Positions 1 through 5,484 of a stretch of DNA of 6,192 bases are shown one piece after another. The notes below the pieces were generated by a model. That model worked only from the letters and a program-made list of their open reading frames with translations. It did not search any database and had not been told where the DNA came from. The translations under genes and the position numbers were made by a program. The stretch spans positions 5,532 to 11,723 of the forward strand of contig JAKAWN010000201.1 of the NCBI GenBank assembly GCA_021827245.1. The letters run 5' to 3'. Position 1 is the stretch's first letter; each line of letters begins with the position of its first letter. The stretch is from Acidobacteriota bacterium. Lineage in GTDB: Bacteria; Acidobacteriota; Terriglobia; UBA7540.

Positions 1-51
1 CATAATAATTTGTCTGAATAAAAATACTTTGCCAAAATCCAAACGGACAAT

Positions 52-288
52 GTGATGCTAGTCTTCGTATGCGGATCAGGACCGGCCATCGGGATATTGA
101 GCCATGCAAATCCGGATGAGACCATCCGTGCGGTGCGTCAACGCTTCCTTGACTTTGGAGTTTCGTCGACTTGCGGATTATTCCGGCCAACTAATGCTGG
201 CGCACTCGAACTGAATGCTGTGGCGCCTCACATTACTCTTCCCGTCTTGCGATTGACGGAAACTCAAACACGTGGACCGGCATCATAA
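52..288 (+). pseudogene. Possible GHMP-kinase C-terminal remnant (78 codons)
   Basis: This open frame begins with GTG then ATG and has no Shine-Dalgarno sequence in front. Residues 6-15 (VCGSGPAIGI) look like the glycine-rich third motif of GHMP kinases, the superfamily of homoserine and mevalonate kinases. A helix-like stretch follows (residues 19-36), then an NAGALELN segment (residues 48-55) that resembles the end of homoserine-kinase-type proteins. Everything upstream that makes such an enzyme work, including the ATP-binding motif, is absent. The frame is closed by TAA at 19-21, so it cannot extend left without a frameshift or stop. I read it as a decayed 3' fragment. It could instead be a small unrelated gene or chance. 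The family resemblance is judged by eye and is weak. Its relation to the downstream operon is unclear. Confidence 0.3.
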
Positions 289-303
289 TTCTTCCTGGAC
301 TTG

Positions 304-329
304 CCCCTTAAGGTAGTGAACTTGAGGGG
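304..329 (+). repeat. Strong inverted repeat / hairpin after the remnant ORF
   Basis: CCCCTTAAG (304-312) pairs with CTTGAGGGG (321-329) around an 8-base loop. This gives nine pairs including one G-U. It lies 15 bases beyond the stop of the kinase-like fragment, where a transcription end would be expected. No T-run follows on either strand, so it is not a canonical intrinsic terminator. It may stabilise an RNA 3' end or mark a Rho-dependent end. Confidence 0.45.
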
Positions 330-393
330 ATGCCCAAAACCACCCCGCTTGCCATTTCGAGAAACAGAAACCTGCGACGTATCTAAGTCGGGT

Positions 394-457
394 GAGAGGT
401 TTTTTGCTCCGCTCAATTAAACCCTCGGAAGCGTCATTCATTGGTGGCTTCCAGTGA
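394..457 (+). repeat. Cluster of overlapping small inverted repeats upstream of thrS
   Basis: Three potential stems lie close together. GAG-A-GGTTT (394-402) pairs with AAACC-CTC (419-426), with one bulged A. GGAAGC (427-432) pairs perfectly with GCTTCC (447-452). TCATTGG (438-444) pairs with CCAGTGA (451-457) with one G-U. The last two share bases 451-452 and interleave, so they are mutually exclusive hairpins or could form a pseudoknot. No T-box signature or tRNA mimic is visible. The cluster lies upstream of the promoter I propose for thrS, so it need not be part of the thrS leader. Short stems like these can arise by chance. Confidence 0.25.
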
Positions 458-496
458 TGGTCACGAGCCTATGCGAATCCCGATGCGCGAATTGGT

Positions 497-526
497 TTGA
501 CCGCCTGGAAATGTCTCTGCTATCGT
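497..526 (+). promoter_or_regulatory. Candidate sigma-70-type promoter of the thrS operon
   Basis: TTGACC (497-502) matches five of six -35 consensus bases. After an 18-base spacer comes TATCGT (521-526), preceded by TG-n (518-520), an extended -10. Transcription would begin near 533, giving a leader of about 30 bases before the thrS start. An 11-base odd palindrome, ATCGT-A-ACGAT (522-532), overlaps the -10 and the start region and could be a protein-binding site. The assignment rests only on consensus matches. Confidence 0.45.
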
Positions 527-563
527 AACGATTTGCATCTTTGTTGGAGAGAGCTTCTAAGTA

Positions 564-2501
564 ATGGGGAACGTTAAAGTTACCCTGCCTGACGGTACCA
601 GTAAAGAATTTCCGCAGGGAACGACTGCGCGTGAGGTTGCTCAGTCGATCGGGATTGGACTTGCGAAGGTTGCCCTTGCCGCTAAGGTAGACGGCAGCCT
701 AGTGGATCTTACTGCACCTCTGGAAACCGACGCTCAGTTCCAGGTGATCACTCCCAATTCGCCGGAAGGCCTGACGATCTACCGGCATTCTTCCGCACAC
801 CTTCTGGCGGCCGCGGTTCTTGAGCTTTTTCCTGACGCGCATCCCGGCATCGGGCCTCCCACCGACACGGGATTTTTTTACGACTTCTATCGCGAAAAGC
901 CCTTTACTGAGGCGGACCTTGCCAGGATTGAGGCCAAGATGAAGGAACTGGCCGATGCCGACCTGCCTTACGAACGGGTCTATTTCCCAAAGGAAGAAGG
1001 CCTGAAGGTTTTTGACCGGATGGGCGAGTTCCTCAAGTGCGAACTCATCCGCGAAAAAGCAGAGCCAGTTTTTTCCGCGTACCGGACGGGCAAGTTTCTG
1101 GACTTCTGCCGTGGCCCACATATTCCTTCAACCGGGCGAATCAAGGCCTTCAAACTCCTGAGCGTTGCCGGAGCGCATTGGAAGGGCGACGAAAGTTCCC
1201 ATCCTATGCAGCGGATTTACGGCACCGCATTCTTCTCCAAGAAAGAACTGGACGACTTTCTAACCCAGATCGAGGAGGCCAAGAAACGCGACCATCGGAG
1301 GCTTGGCAAAGAACTTGATCTGTTCAGCATTCAGGATGACGCCGGTCCCGGACTCATCTTCTGGCATCCTAAGGGCGGGATCATTCGCAGAGAGATCGAA
1401 GACTGGCTGCGTAACGAACTGGTCAGTCGCGGTTACGATACCGTTTATACGCCCCACGCCATGCGGCTCCATTTATGGGAGACCAGCGGCCACGCGAATT
1501 TCTATCGCGAAAACATGTTCGGGCCCATGGAAGTGGAAAACGACCGTTACCAGCTGAAGCCCATGAATTGCCCGGGCCACATTCTGATCTATAAAGACCG
1601 GCGGCGCAGCTACCGCGAACTGCCTATGCGCCTGGCGGAACTCGGCACTGTTTACCGCTACGAGCGCTCAGGGGTGATGCACGGCCTGTTGCGAGTGCGT
1701 GGTTTCACACAGGACGATGCTCATATCTTTTGCATGCCAGAGCAACTCGAAAGCGAGGTCCAAGGTTGTATCGAGTTCGCTTTTCTGGTGCTGAAGACTT
1801 TCGGGTTTGACCGTTATGAAGTAGAACTCTCCGCACGCGACCCCCAGCACGCGGAGCATTACGCAGGCACTGTTGAGGAGTGGAACTTGGCCGAAGGGGG
1901 ATTGATCAACACGCTCCGGCGGATGAACATTCCATACAAATACATGCCGGGCGAAGCAGTGTTTTACGGCCCCAAAATTGACATCAAGCTAGTGGACGCC
2001 ATTGGCCGGCCCTGGCAGTTGACAACGGTCCAATTTGACTTTAATCTACCGAGGCGTTTCGGACTTGAATACACGGCTGCGGACGGCAGGCCCCACACCC
2101 CTGTCATGGTGCATCGGGCGCTGCTGGGCTCCGTTGAAAGGTTTTTTGGTGTCCTGATCGAGCACTACGCGGGAGCTTTTCCCGTTTGGCTTTCGCCTGT
2201 GCAGGCGACCGTGCTGCCGATCAGCGAGAAGCACATCGATTACGCACGCAAAGTCACGGAGGAGTTGTCTCAGGCGCATATTCGTGCGCAACTTGACGAC
2301 CGGAACGAGAAGCTGAACGCCCGGATCCGCGACGCTCAACTGCAGCGAATTCCTTTTATGCTGGTTGTGGGAGATCGGGAGATGCAGCAGGAAGGGATAG
2401 CTGTGCGACGGCGGGATACCGGTGATTCCGGGTTTCGACCACTTGGGGAGTTTAAATCTTACCTTCGAGAACTTATCGACACACGAGCTAATAAATGGTA
2501 A
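564..2501 (+). CDS. thrS: Threonyl-tRNA synthetase
   Basis: This cytoplasmic class II synthetase charges tRNA-Thr with threonine using ATP. The protein is 645 residues, close to the 642 of E. coli. The N-terminal TGS domain covers about residues 1-63. The editing domain that clears Ser-tRNA-Thr carries H75-x3-H79, C182 and H186, all expected for proofreading. The catalytic core starts near residue 245. The zinc ligands that recognise threonine are C336 (in MNCPGH), H387 (in DDAHIF) and H517 (in VHRALLGS). The motif 2 arginine is R365 and the motif 3 arginine is R526. The anticodon-binding domain runs from about 540 to the end. The ATG is preceded by GGAGAGAG (546-553) at suitable spacing. It is the first gene of the operon, with infC beginning 99 bases after its stop. 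No key residue is missing and the reading is secure. Confidence 0.98.
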   Translation: MGNVKVTLPDGTSKEFPQGTTAREVAQSIGIGLAKVALAAKVDGSLVDLTAPLETDAQFQVITPNSPEGLTIYRHSSAHLLAAAVLELFPDAHPGIGPPTDTGFFYDFYREKPFTEADLARIEAKMKELADADLPYERVYFPKEEGLKVFDRMGEFLKCELIREKAEPVFSAYRTGKFLDFCRGPHIPSTGRIKAFKLLSVAGAHWKGDESSHPMQRIYGTAFFSKKELDDFLTQIEEAKKRDHRRLGKELDLFSIQDDAGPGLIFWHPKGGIIRREIEDWLRNELVSRGYDTVYTPHAMRLHLWETSGHANFYRENMFGPMEVENDRYQLKPMNCPGHILIYKDRRRSYRELPMRLAELGTVYRYERSGVMHGLLRVRGFTQDDAHIFCMPEQLESEVQGCIEFAFLVLKTFGFDRYEVELSARDPQHAEHYAGTVEEWNLAEGGLINTLRRMNIPYKYMPGEAVFYGPKIDIKLVDAIGRPWQLTTVQFDFNLPRRFGLEYTAADGRPHTPVMVHRALLGSVERFFGVLIEHYAGAFPVWLSPVQATVLPISEKHIDYARKVTEELSQAHIRAQLDDRNEKLNARIRDAQLQRIPFMLVVGDREMQQEGIAVRRRDTGDSGFRPLGEFKSYLRELIDTRANKW

Positions 2502-2586
2502 GCTTCTGATAGTGGATGAGAAAACATACACATTCCTGAAAGCAAGAAGCACTTAAACTATTTTGGCTTATGATGGTCCGATGGAC

Positions 2587-2594
2587 GAGGAGGG
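2587..2594 (+). promoter_or_regulatory. Shine-Dalgarno sequence that fixes the infC start
   Basis: GAGGAGGG is a near-perfect anti-16S match and ends six bases before the in-frame ATC at 2601. It is about 90 bases from the first conventional in-frame start codon, GTG 2685, and so cannot serve it. The site argues directly for initiation at ATC. Confidence 0.8.
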
Positions 2595-2600
2595 CTATTT

Positions 2601-3218
2601 ATCAGCGGGAATTACGTACGAATCAATGATAGAATTCGCGCCCGGGAAATTCGCCTGATCGATGAGGATGGGAAACAGGTTGGGGTGATGCCGCCATTTG
2701 AGGCCTTGAAGATCGCCCGGGGACAAGGTCTTGACTTGGTGGAAGTGGCGCCTCAGGCAAACCCGCCCGTTTGCCGCATTATCAATTACGGAAAATATCA
2801 GTATCAACTGAGCAAGCGGCAGCACGAAGCTCGCAAGCATCAAAAGGCAGCCGGATTAAAAGAAGTTAAGATGCGTCCGCGCATCTCGGTGCACGATTAT
2901 GAGACCAAGCGGAATCGCATCATTGAGTTTTTGAAGGAAGGATCCAAGGTCAAGGCTGCTATCACTTTTCGCGGGCGCGAAAACGCGCATCGCGATCTGG
3001 GCTGGGAAATGATGAGGCGGTTGGCCGAAGATCTGGGCGAGATCGGGCAGTTGGAGATCGGCCCAAGACAAGAAGGACCTAACCTGTCGGCCATATTTTC
3101 TCCCAAGAAGCCCGTGGCCAAATCGGGCAAGCCGGTCGCACGTTCTGCTGATTCGCTGGAGCAACAACCGCAGGAGAAGGCGAAGCCTGCGCCGGTGCAT
3201 GAAACCTCAGGAGGGTAG
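2601..3218 (+). CDS. infC: Translation initiation factor IF-3, predicted ATC start
   Basis: IF3 binds the 30S subunit, blocks premature joining of 50S, and checks the start codon and initiator tRNA. From ATC 2601 the product is 205 residues. The N-terminal domain (about 6-75) includes RINDRIRAREIRLIDEDGKQ and the PPVCRIINYGKY stretch. A charged linker follows (76-86). The C-terminal domain (about 88-170) includes KMRPRISVHDYETK and FRGRENAH. Residues 171-205 are a Lys/Pro/Ala/Glu-rich, probably disordered tail beyond the usual length of about 180. The in-frame stretch upstream is open back to a TGA at 2571, yet holds no ATG, GTG or TTG before GTG 2685, which would remove the first 28 residues of the conserved fold. 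Known infC genes use AUU (E. coli) or, as I recall, AUC (Myxococcus), which lets IF3 repress its own translation. The same autoregulation is inferred here. The stop lies two bases before rpmI. Confidence 0.93.
   Translation: MSGNYVRINDRIRAREIRLIDEDGKQVGVMPPFEALKIARGQGLDLVEVAPQANPPVCRIINYGKYQYQLSKRQHEARKHQKAAGLKEVKMRPRISVHDYETKRNRIIEFLKEGSKVKAAITFRGRENAHRDLGWEMMRRLAEDLGEIGQLEIGPRQEGPNLSAIFSPKKPVAKSGKPVARSADSLEQQPQEKAKPAPVHETSGG
3209..3215 (+). promoter_or_regulatory. Shine-Dalgarno sequence for rpmI, inside the end of infC
   Basis: AGGAGGG sits in the last codons of infC. It is well spaced for TTG 3221 (six bases from AGGAGG) but about 15 from ATG 3230. It therefore supports the TTG start of L35. 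Its overlap with infC makes translational coupling of the two genes likely. Confidence 0.7.
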
Positions 3219-3220
3219 CT

Positions 3221-3427
3221 TTGGCTAGGATGAAACTGAAGACGCACAGGGGTGCCGCAAAACGGTTCAAGCTGACTGCCAGTGGCAAGGTGATGAGCGG
3301 ACACGCGGGCGCGCGCCATATCCTGACTTCGAAGACGAGGAAGCGCAAAAGGAAGCTGGGCAGGTCGTCCGTGATTGCGGATGCCGACGTCCGCCACGTG
3401 AAGGCAATGCTGCCTTACGGTGGCTAG
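3221..3427 (+). CDS. rpmI: 50S ribosomal protein L35
   Basis: This is a small basic protein of the large ribosomal subunit, 68 residues against about 65 in most bacteria. Family hallmarks are KLKTHRGAAKRFKLTASGK (residues 5-23), the HILTSKTRKRKRKL block (33-46) and the end DVRHVKAMLPYGG. The TTG start is chosen because of the strong Shine-Dalgarno sequence at 3209-3215, and because the resulting MARMKLKTH matches the MPKxKTH opening common in the family. ATG 3230 is the alternative and would give 65 residues. Only two bases separate it from infC, so coupled translation is expected. Unusually, rplT does not follow directly but only after 319 bases. Confidence 0.97.
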   Translation: MARMKLKTHRGAAKRFKLTASGKVMSGHAGARHILTSKTRKRKRKLGRSSVIADADVRHVKAMLPYGG

Positions 3428-3442
3428 GCGGAATTTGTACAG

Positions 3443-3490
3443 CCGGATTGGAGCTCCTCTTGTGATGGAATGGCAAGCCAGCGAATCCGG
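3443..3490 (+). repeat. Interrupted inverted repeat downstream of rpmI
   Basis: CCGGATT (3443-3449) pairs with AATCCGG (3484-3490). The enclosed bases contain two further self-complementary pieces, GGAGCTCC (3450-3457) and TGGC-AA-GCCA (3471-3480). The arrangement could fold as a branched RNA structure beginning 16 bases after the rpmI stop. It has no T-run, so it is not a standard terminator. It may protect or punctuate the upstream message. Confidence 0.3.
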
Positions 3491-3610
3491 ATGGGCCAAC
3501 CCGATTGTGCGGTTGCGACGAATGCCAATGAGCGGGGTTTTAGCCTGTATCTCTGAAGAACGTGGTTGTTTGCAGGCTCTGCTGAAATGCAGCGAGGACA
3601 TCTTCTCGTT

Positions 3611-3649
3611 GGGAACTTCCCGCCAGTCGAACTTCTGATCTATAATAGA
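3611..3649 (+). promoter_or_regulatory. Candidate internal promoter for rplT with two palindromes
   Basis: TATAAT at 3641-3646 is a perfect -10 hexamer. The -35 region at the right spacing (about 3617-3623) is poor, so an activator or a weak promoter would be implied. The -10 lies inside an 11-base odd palindrome, TCTAT-A-ATAGA (3639-3649). A second one, GGGAA-C-TTCCC (3611-3621), covers the -35 position, with centres 28 bases apart. Either could be an operator. A start near 3653 would give a leader of about 95 bases before rplT. Confidence 0.35.
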
Positions 3650-3660
3650 ACCTTTGTCGT

Positions 3661-3720
3661 AAGCAGCTTTTTTGCTTTTATGGGTGCGGAAAGGCCAAGG
3701 GCAGGGTGCCTTTGCTGCCC
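3661..3720 (+). promoter_or_regulatory. Possible structured leader of rplT
   Basis: AAGCA (3661-3665) can pair with TGCTT (3673-3677), and GGGCAG (3699-3704) with CTGCCC (3715-3720) across a 10-base loop. GCAGC at 3663-3667 can also pair with GCTGC at 3714-3718, which would break both local stems, so the leader could switch between two folds. L20 is known to repress its own operon in E. coli and in Bacillus by binding leader RNA that mimics its 23S site. Whether this leader does the same is inference, and I do not recognise a described motif. Confidence 0.25.
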
Positions 3721-3746
3721 CGAAATTCTCTGAAAGGAGCAAACCC

Positions 3747-4109
3747 ATGCCAAGAGTCAAGCGCGGATCTGTGCGCCGCGCCCAGCGGAAGAAGCTCGCC
3801 AAGCTAACCAAAGGGTATTTCCTCAAAAAGAGCAAGCTTTACAAGTTTATGAAGGAGGCCGCCGATCGTGCGGGGCGCTTTGCCTATCGCGATCGCCGGC
3901 GCAAGAAGAGGGATTTTCGCCGTCTCTGGATTGTCAGGATTGGTGCGGCTGCACGACAAAACGAGCTGACCTACAGCCAGTTCATTCACGGGATGAAGAA
4001 GCTGGGTGTGGAGCTTGACCGCAAGGCTCTTGCCGAAATGGCCGCTCTCGACCAGCCGGCATTTACTGAGCTTGCAGGCCGGGTCAAGACAGCCTTGAAG
4101 GCAGGCTAA
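3747..4109 (+). CDS. rplT: 50S ribosomal protein L20
   Basis: L20 binds 23S rRNA directly and is needed early in assembly of the large subunit. In several bacteria it also represses its own synthesis. The product is 120 residues, the normal size. The basic N-terminal arm ([25 protein letters not shown]) leads into a highly charged helix with [26 protein letters not shown] (about 51-76). The globular C-terminal part includes [26 protein letters not shown]. The usual GYRGARSK segment reads GYFLKKSK here (about 23-30). ATG 3747 is chosen over the upstream in-frame TTG at 3672 because AAAGGAG (3733-3739) is ideally placed and the family begins at MPRVKRG. pheS follows after 63 bases. Confidence 0.98.
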   Translation: MPRVKRGSVRRAQRKKLAKLTKGYFLKKSKLYKFMKEAADRAGRFAYRDRRRKKRDFRRLWIVRIGAAARQNELTYSQFIHGMKKLGVELDRKALAEMAALDQPAFTELAGRVKTALKAG

Positions 4110-4116
4110 ACAATTT

Positions 4117-4139
4117 CCGGATCGGAAGTGGATCGCCGG
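4117..4139 (+). repeat. Hairpin between rplT and pheS
   Basis: CCGGATC (4117-4123) pairs with GATC-g-CCGG (4131-4139), leaving a 7-base loop and one bulged G. A competing short stem, TTCCG-gat-CGGAA (4115-4127), uses some of the same bases. No T-run follows, so read-through into pheS is likely. The hairpin could tune pheS expression or RNA processing. It is supported only by complementarity. Confidence 0.35.
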
Positions 4140-4172
4140 ATTCCTCTCTAGCCTGTGCAAACGTGTTCCAGG

Positions 4173-5351
4173 ATGTCGATTGACGAAAAAACCAGTAGAA
4201 CGCTGAAAGATCTGGGTGCGATAACGCCCGAGACCGTGGGAGAGCTCTTTGCCGAGGTCACCGCCGCATTGAACGGCGAGCGGCAGGCGTTAATGGCCCA
4301 GGGTGCGTCCAGCGAACGCGAACGTGGCCTGATGGCCAAACAGTTGCGAGATCGCTGGCTCGCGCGCAAGGGCGGAATTATTTCCCTGATCGATGAACAC
4401 TGGTTGAAACCTGCGCCGAGGGAATTGAAGCCGGCTGTGGGCCGGGCTTTCAATGAACTGCGCGAGGCATCGTTGTCCGTTGAAATTGGCGAGTTGCTGA
4501 AATCCCTGCCGATCCAGCTTACGGCCAAGCGCCAGGGAAAGCGCTCCGCTACCGGCCAACTCCCACTTCCGGTGCTGGGTGTGCCTGTAGTGGGGGAGAC
4601 GGTCACTCCTGACGTGACGTTGCCGGGCCATCGTCGGCCGCTCGGCTCGATTCATCCCGTCACCCGGGTGATGCGGGAAATCGAGGACATCTTTCTGGGA
4701 CTCGGCTTTTCGATTGAGTCGGGGCCAGAGATTGAGTCGGTCTATTACAACTTTGACGCACTCAACATCCCGGATAGCCACCCGGCGCGGGATGACTGGG
4801 ACACACTTTACGTCAATCCTGAGACTGTATTGCGCACCCACACTTCTCCAGTGCAGATTCGCGCTATGGAGAAGCATGGTGCACCCCTCTATATCATCTG
4901 TCCCGGAAAGGCATTTCGGCACGAGAACCCAGACTCCACTCACTCGGCCATGTTCCACCAGGTGGAGGGTCTGGCGGTTGACACGGACATCAGCTTTGCG
5001 GATCTGAAAGGAACACTCGATTACTTCGCCAAGAAGTTTTTCGGTGACAAGATCAAAACCAACTTTTCCCCCAGCTTCTTTCCTTTTACGGAACCCAGCG
5101 GTGAGCTGGCGATCAGTTGCGTGTTTTGCGGCGGAGAGGGTTGCAGAGTCTGCAAGGAGAGCGGCTGGGTTGAAGTGATGGGCTGCGGGATGGTGCATCC
5201 GGAAGTGCTGCGCCACGGGGGCATTGATCCGGAGCGATACTCTGGCTGGGCGTTTGGGCTGGGTGTGGAGCGATTCGCGATGATGAAGTATGACATCAAT
5301 GACATCCAGCTTTTCCAGCAGGGCGACGTGAGGTTTTTGGAGCAGTTCTGA
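4173..5351 (+). CDS. pheS: Phenylalanyl-tRNA synthetase alpha subunit
   Basis: This is the catalytic subunit of the alpha2-beta2 PheRS, which attaches phenylalanine to tRNA-Phe. It has 392 residues from ATG 4173, against about 327 in E. coli. The extra length is mainly in the N-terminal half and a Pro/Gly/Val-rich linker (about 116-145). The N-terminal helical region (about 20-112) would form the tRNA-binding coiled coil. Class II motif 1 lies at 161-179 (HPVTRVMREIEDIFLGLGF), motif 2 around R249 (FRHENPDSTHSAMFHQVEG) and motif 3 at 358-381 (GWAFGLGVERF). A360 occupies the position of the E. coli alanine that limits amino-acid pocket size. C316, C319, C324 and C327 form a CxxC-x4-CxxC insert that could bind zinc. 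The start is uncertain. Neither ATG 4173 nor GTG 4155 (six residues more) has a proper Shine-Dalgarno sequence, and a TAG at 4149 excludes anything longer. Confidence 0.97.
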   Translation: MSIDEKTSRTLKDLGAITPETVGELFAEVTAALNGERQALMAQGASSERERGLMAKQLRDRWLARKGGIISLIDEHWLKPAPRELKPAVGRAFNELREASLSVEIGELLKSLPIQLTAKRQGKRSATGQLPLPVLGVPVVGETVTPDVTLPGHRRPLGSIHPVTRVMREIEDIFLGLGFSIESGPEIESVYYNFDALNIPDSHPARDDWDTLYVNPETVLRTHTSPVQIRAMEKHGAPLYIICPGKAFRHENPDSTHSAMFHQVEGLAVDTDISFADLKGTLDYFAKKFFGDKIKTNFSPSFFPFTEPSGELAISCVFCGGEGCRVCKESGWVEVMGCGMVHPEVLRHGGIDPERYSGWAFGLGVERFAMMKYDINDIQLFQQGDVRFLEQF

Positions 5352-5484
5352 TGGCATAAAACTCGTTGCCTGTAGGGGGCTGCTCTCGGGGCGGGGAAGT
5401 CCCGGCGGCGGCTCCTGCACTGGTGTTTGGGTTGCCCCTATAATTTGAAAAACACAGCACGGCAGATCCCAAAAGACTGGACCA
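5352..5484 (+). promoter_or_regulatory. pheS-pheT gap with candidate internal promoter
   Basis: The gap is 133 bases, although pheS and pheT are often adjacent. It contains a very GC-rich stretch (about 5375-5416) with a small stem, CGGG-gaagt-CCCG (5392-5404), and then a perfect TATAAT at 5439-5444. The -35 position at 17-base spacing (TGCACT, 5416-5421) is a weak match. TAGGGG (5373-5378) could pair with CCCCTA (5435-5440), so a fold may cover the -10. A start near 5451 would leave about 34 bases before pheT. No small gene is apparent. Confidence 0.3.

Larger units (their letters stand above)
3428..3746 (+). other. 319-base gap between rpmI and rplT
   Basis: No convincing gene is present. 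A 72-codon frame from GTG 3420 overlaps the end of rpmI, has no ribosome-binding site and resembles no family I know. The gap holds an interrupted inverted repeat just after rpmI (3443-3490), a palindrome-flanked TATAAT (3641-3646), and two small potential hairpins in front of rplT (3661-3677 and 3699-3720). These genes usually lie within a few tens of bases of each other, so the length itself is unusual. Control of L20 by its own promoter and leader is the simplest explanation. Confidence 0.6.

Noticed and set aside
289..563. T-box riboswitch or tRNA-Thr mimic controlling thrS
   Set aside because: No AGGGTGGNACCGCG-type T-box sequence is present, and the short region after the proposed transcription start has no anticodon-like hairpin.
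2502..2600. Promoter (TATGAT at 2569-2574) and inverted repeat GCTTCT/AGAAGC (2502-2507, 2545-2550) before infC
   Set aside because: No acceptable -35 lies at the right spacing, and the repeat arms are only six bases with 37 bases between. Noted but too weak to annotate.
2581..2658. 25-codon ATG frame overlapping the infC start region
   Set aside because: It is out of frame with IF3, lacks its own Shine-Dalgarno sequence and contains the infC Shine-Dalgarno site inside its first codons.
3420..3638. 72-codon frame filling most of the rpmI-rplT gap
   Set aside because: It overlaps the rpmI end, lacks a Shine-Dalgarno sequence and its composition resembles no protein family. Regulatory non-coding DNA is a better reading.
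3680..3733. 17-codon ATG frame just before rplT, as a possible leader peptide
   Set aside because: It has no ribosome-binding site, only a T-rich stretch upstream, and no run of codons for one amino acid that would fit attenuation.
2897..3835. 312-codon open frame on the minus strand across infC, rpmI and rplT
   Set aside because: It is antisense to three certain genes, has no recognisable domain or ribosome-binding site, and its length is explained by codon bias of the opposite strand.
4110..4172. pheM-like phenylalanine attenuator before pheS
   Set aside because: The 63-base gap has no small frame with phenylalanine codons and no T-tailed terminator hairpin.
4290..5420. 376-codon open frame on the minus strand opposite pheS
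   Set aside because: It mirrors the pheS coding frame and shows no family motif. A long antisense frame is common in GC-rich genes.
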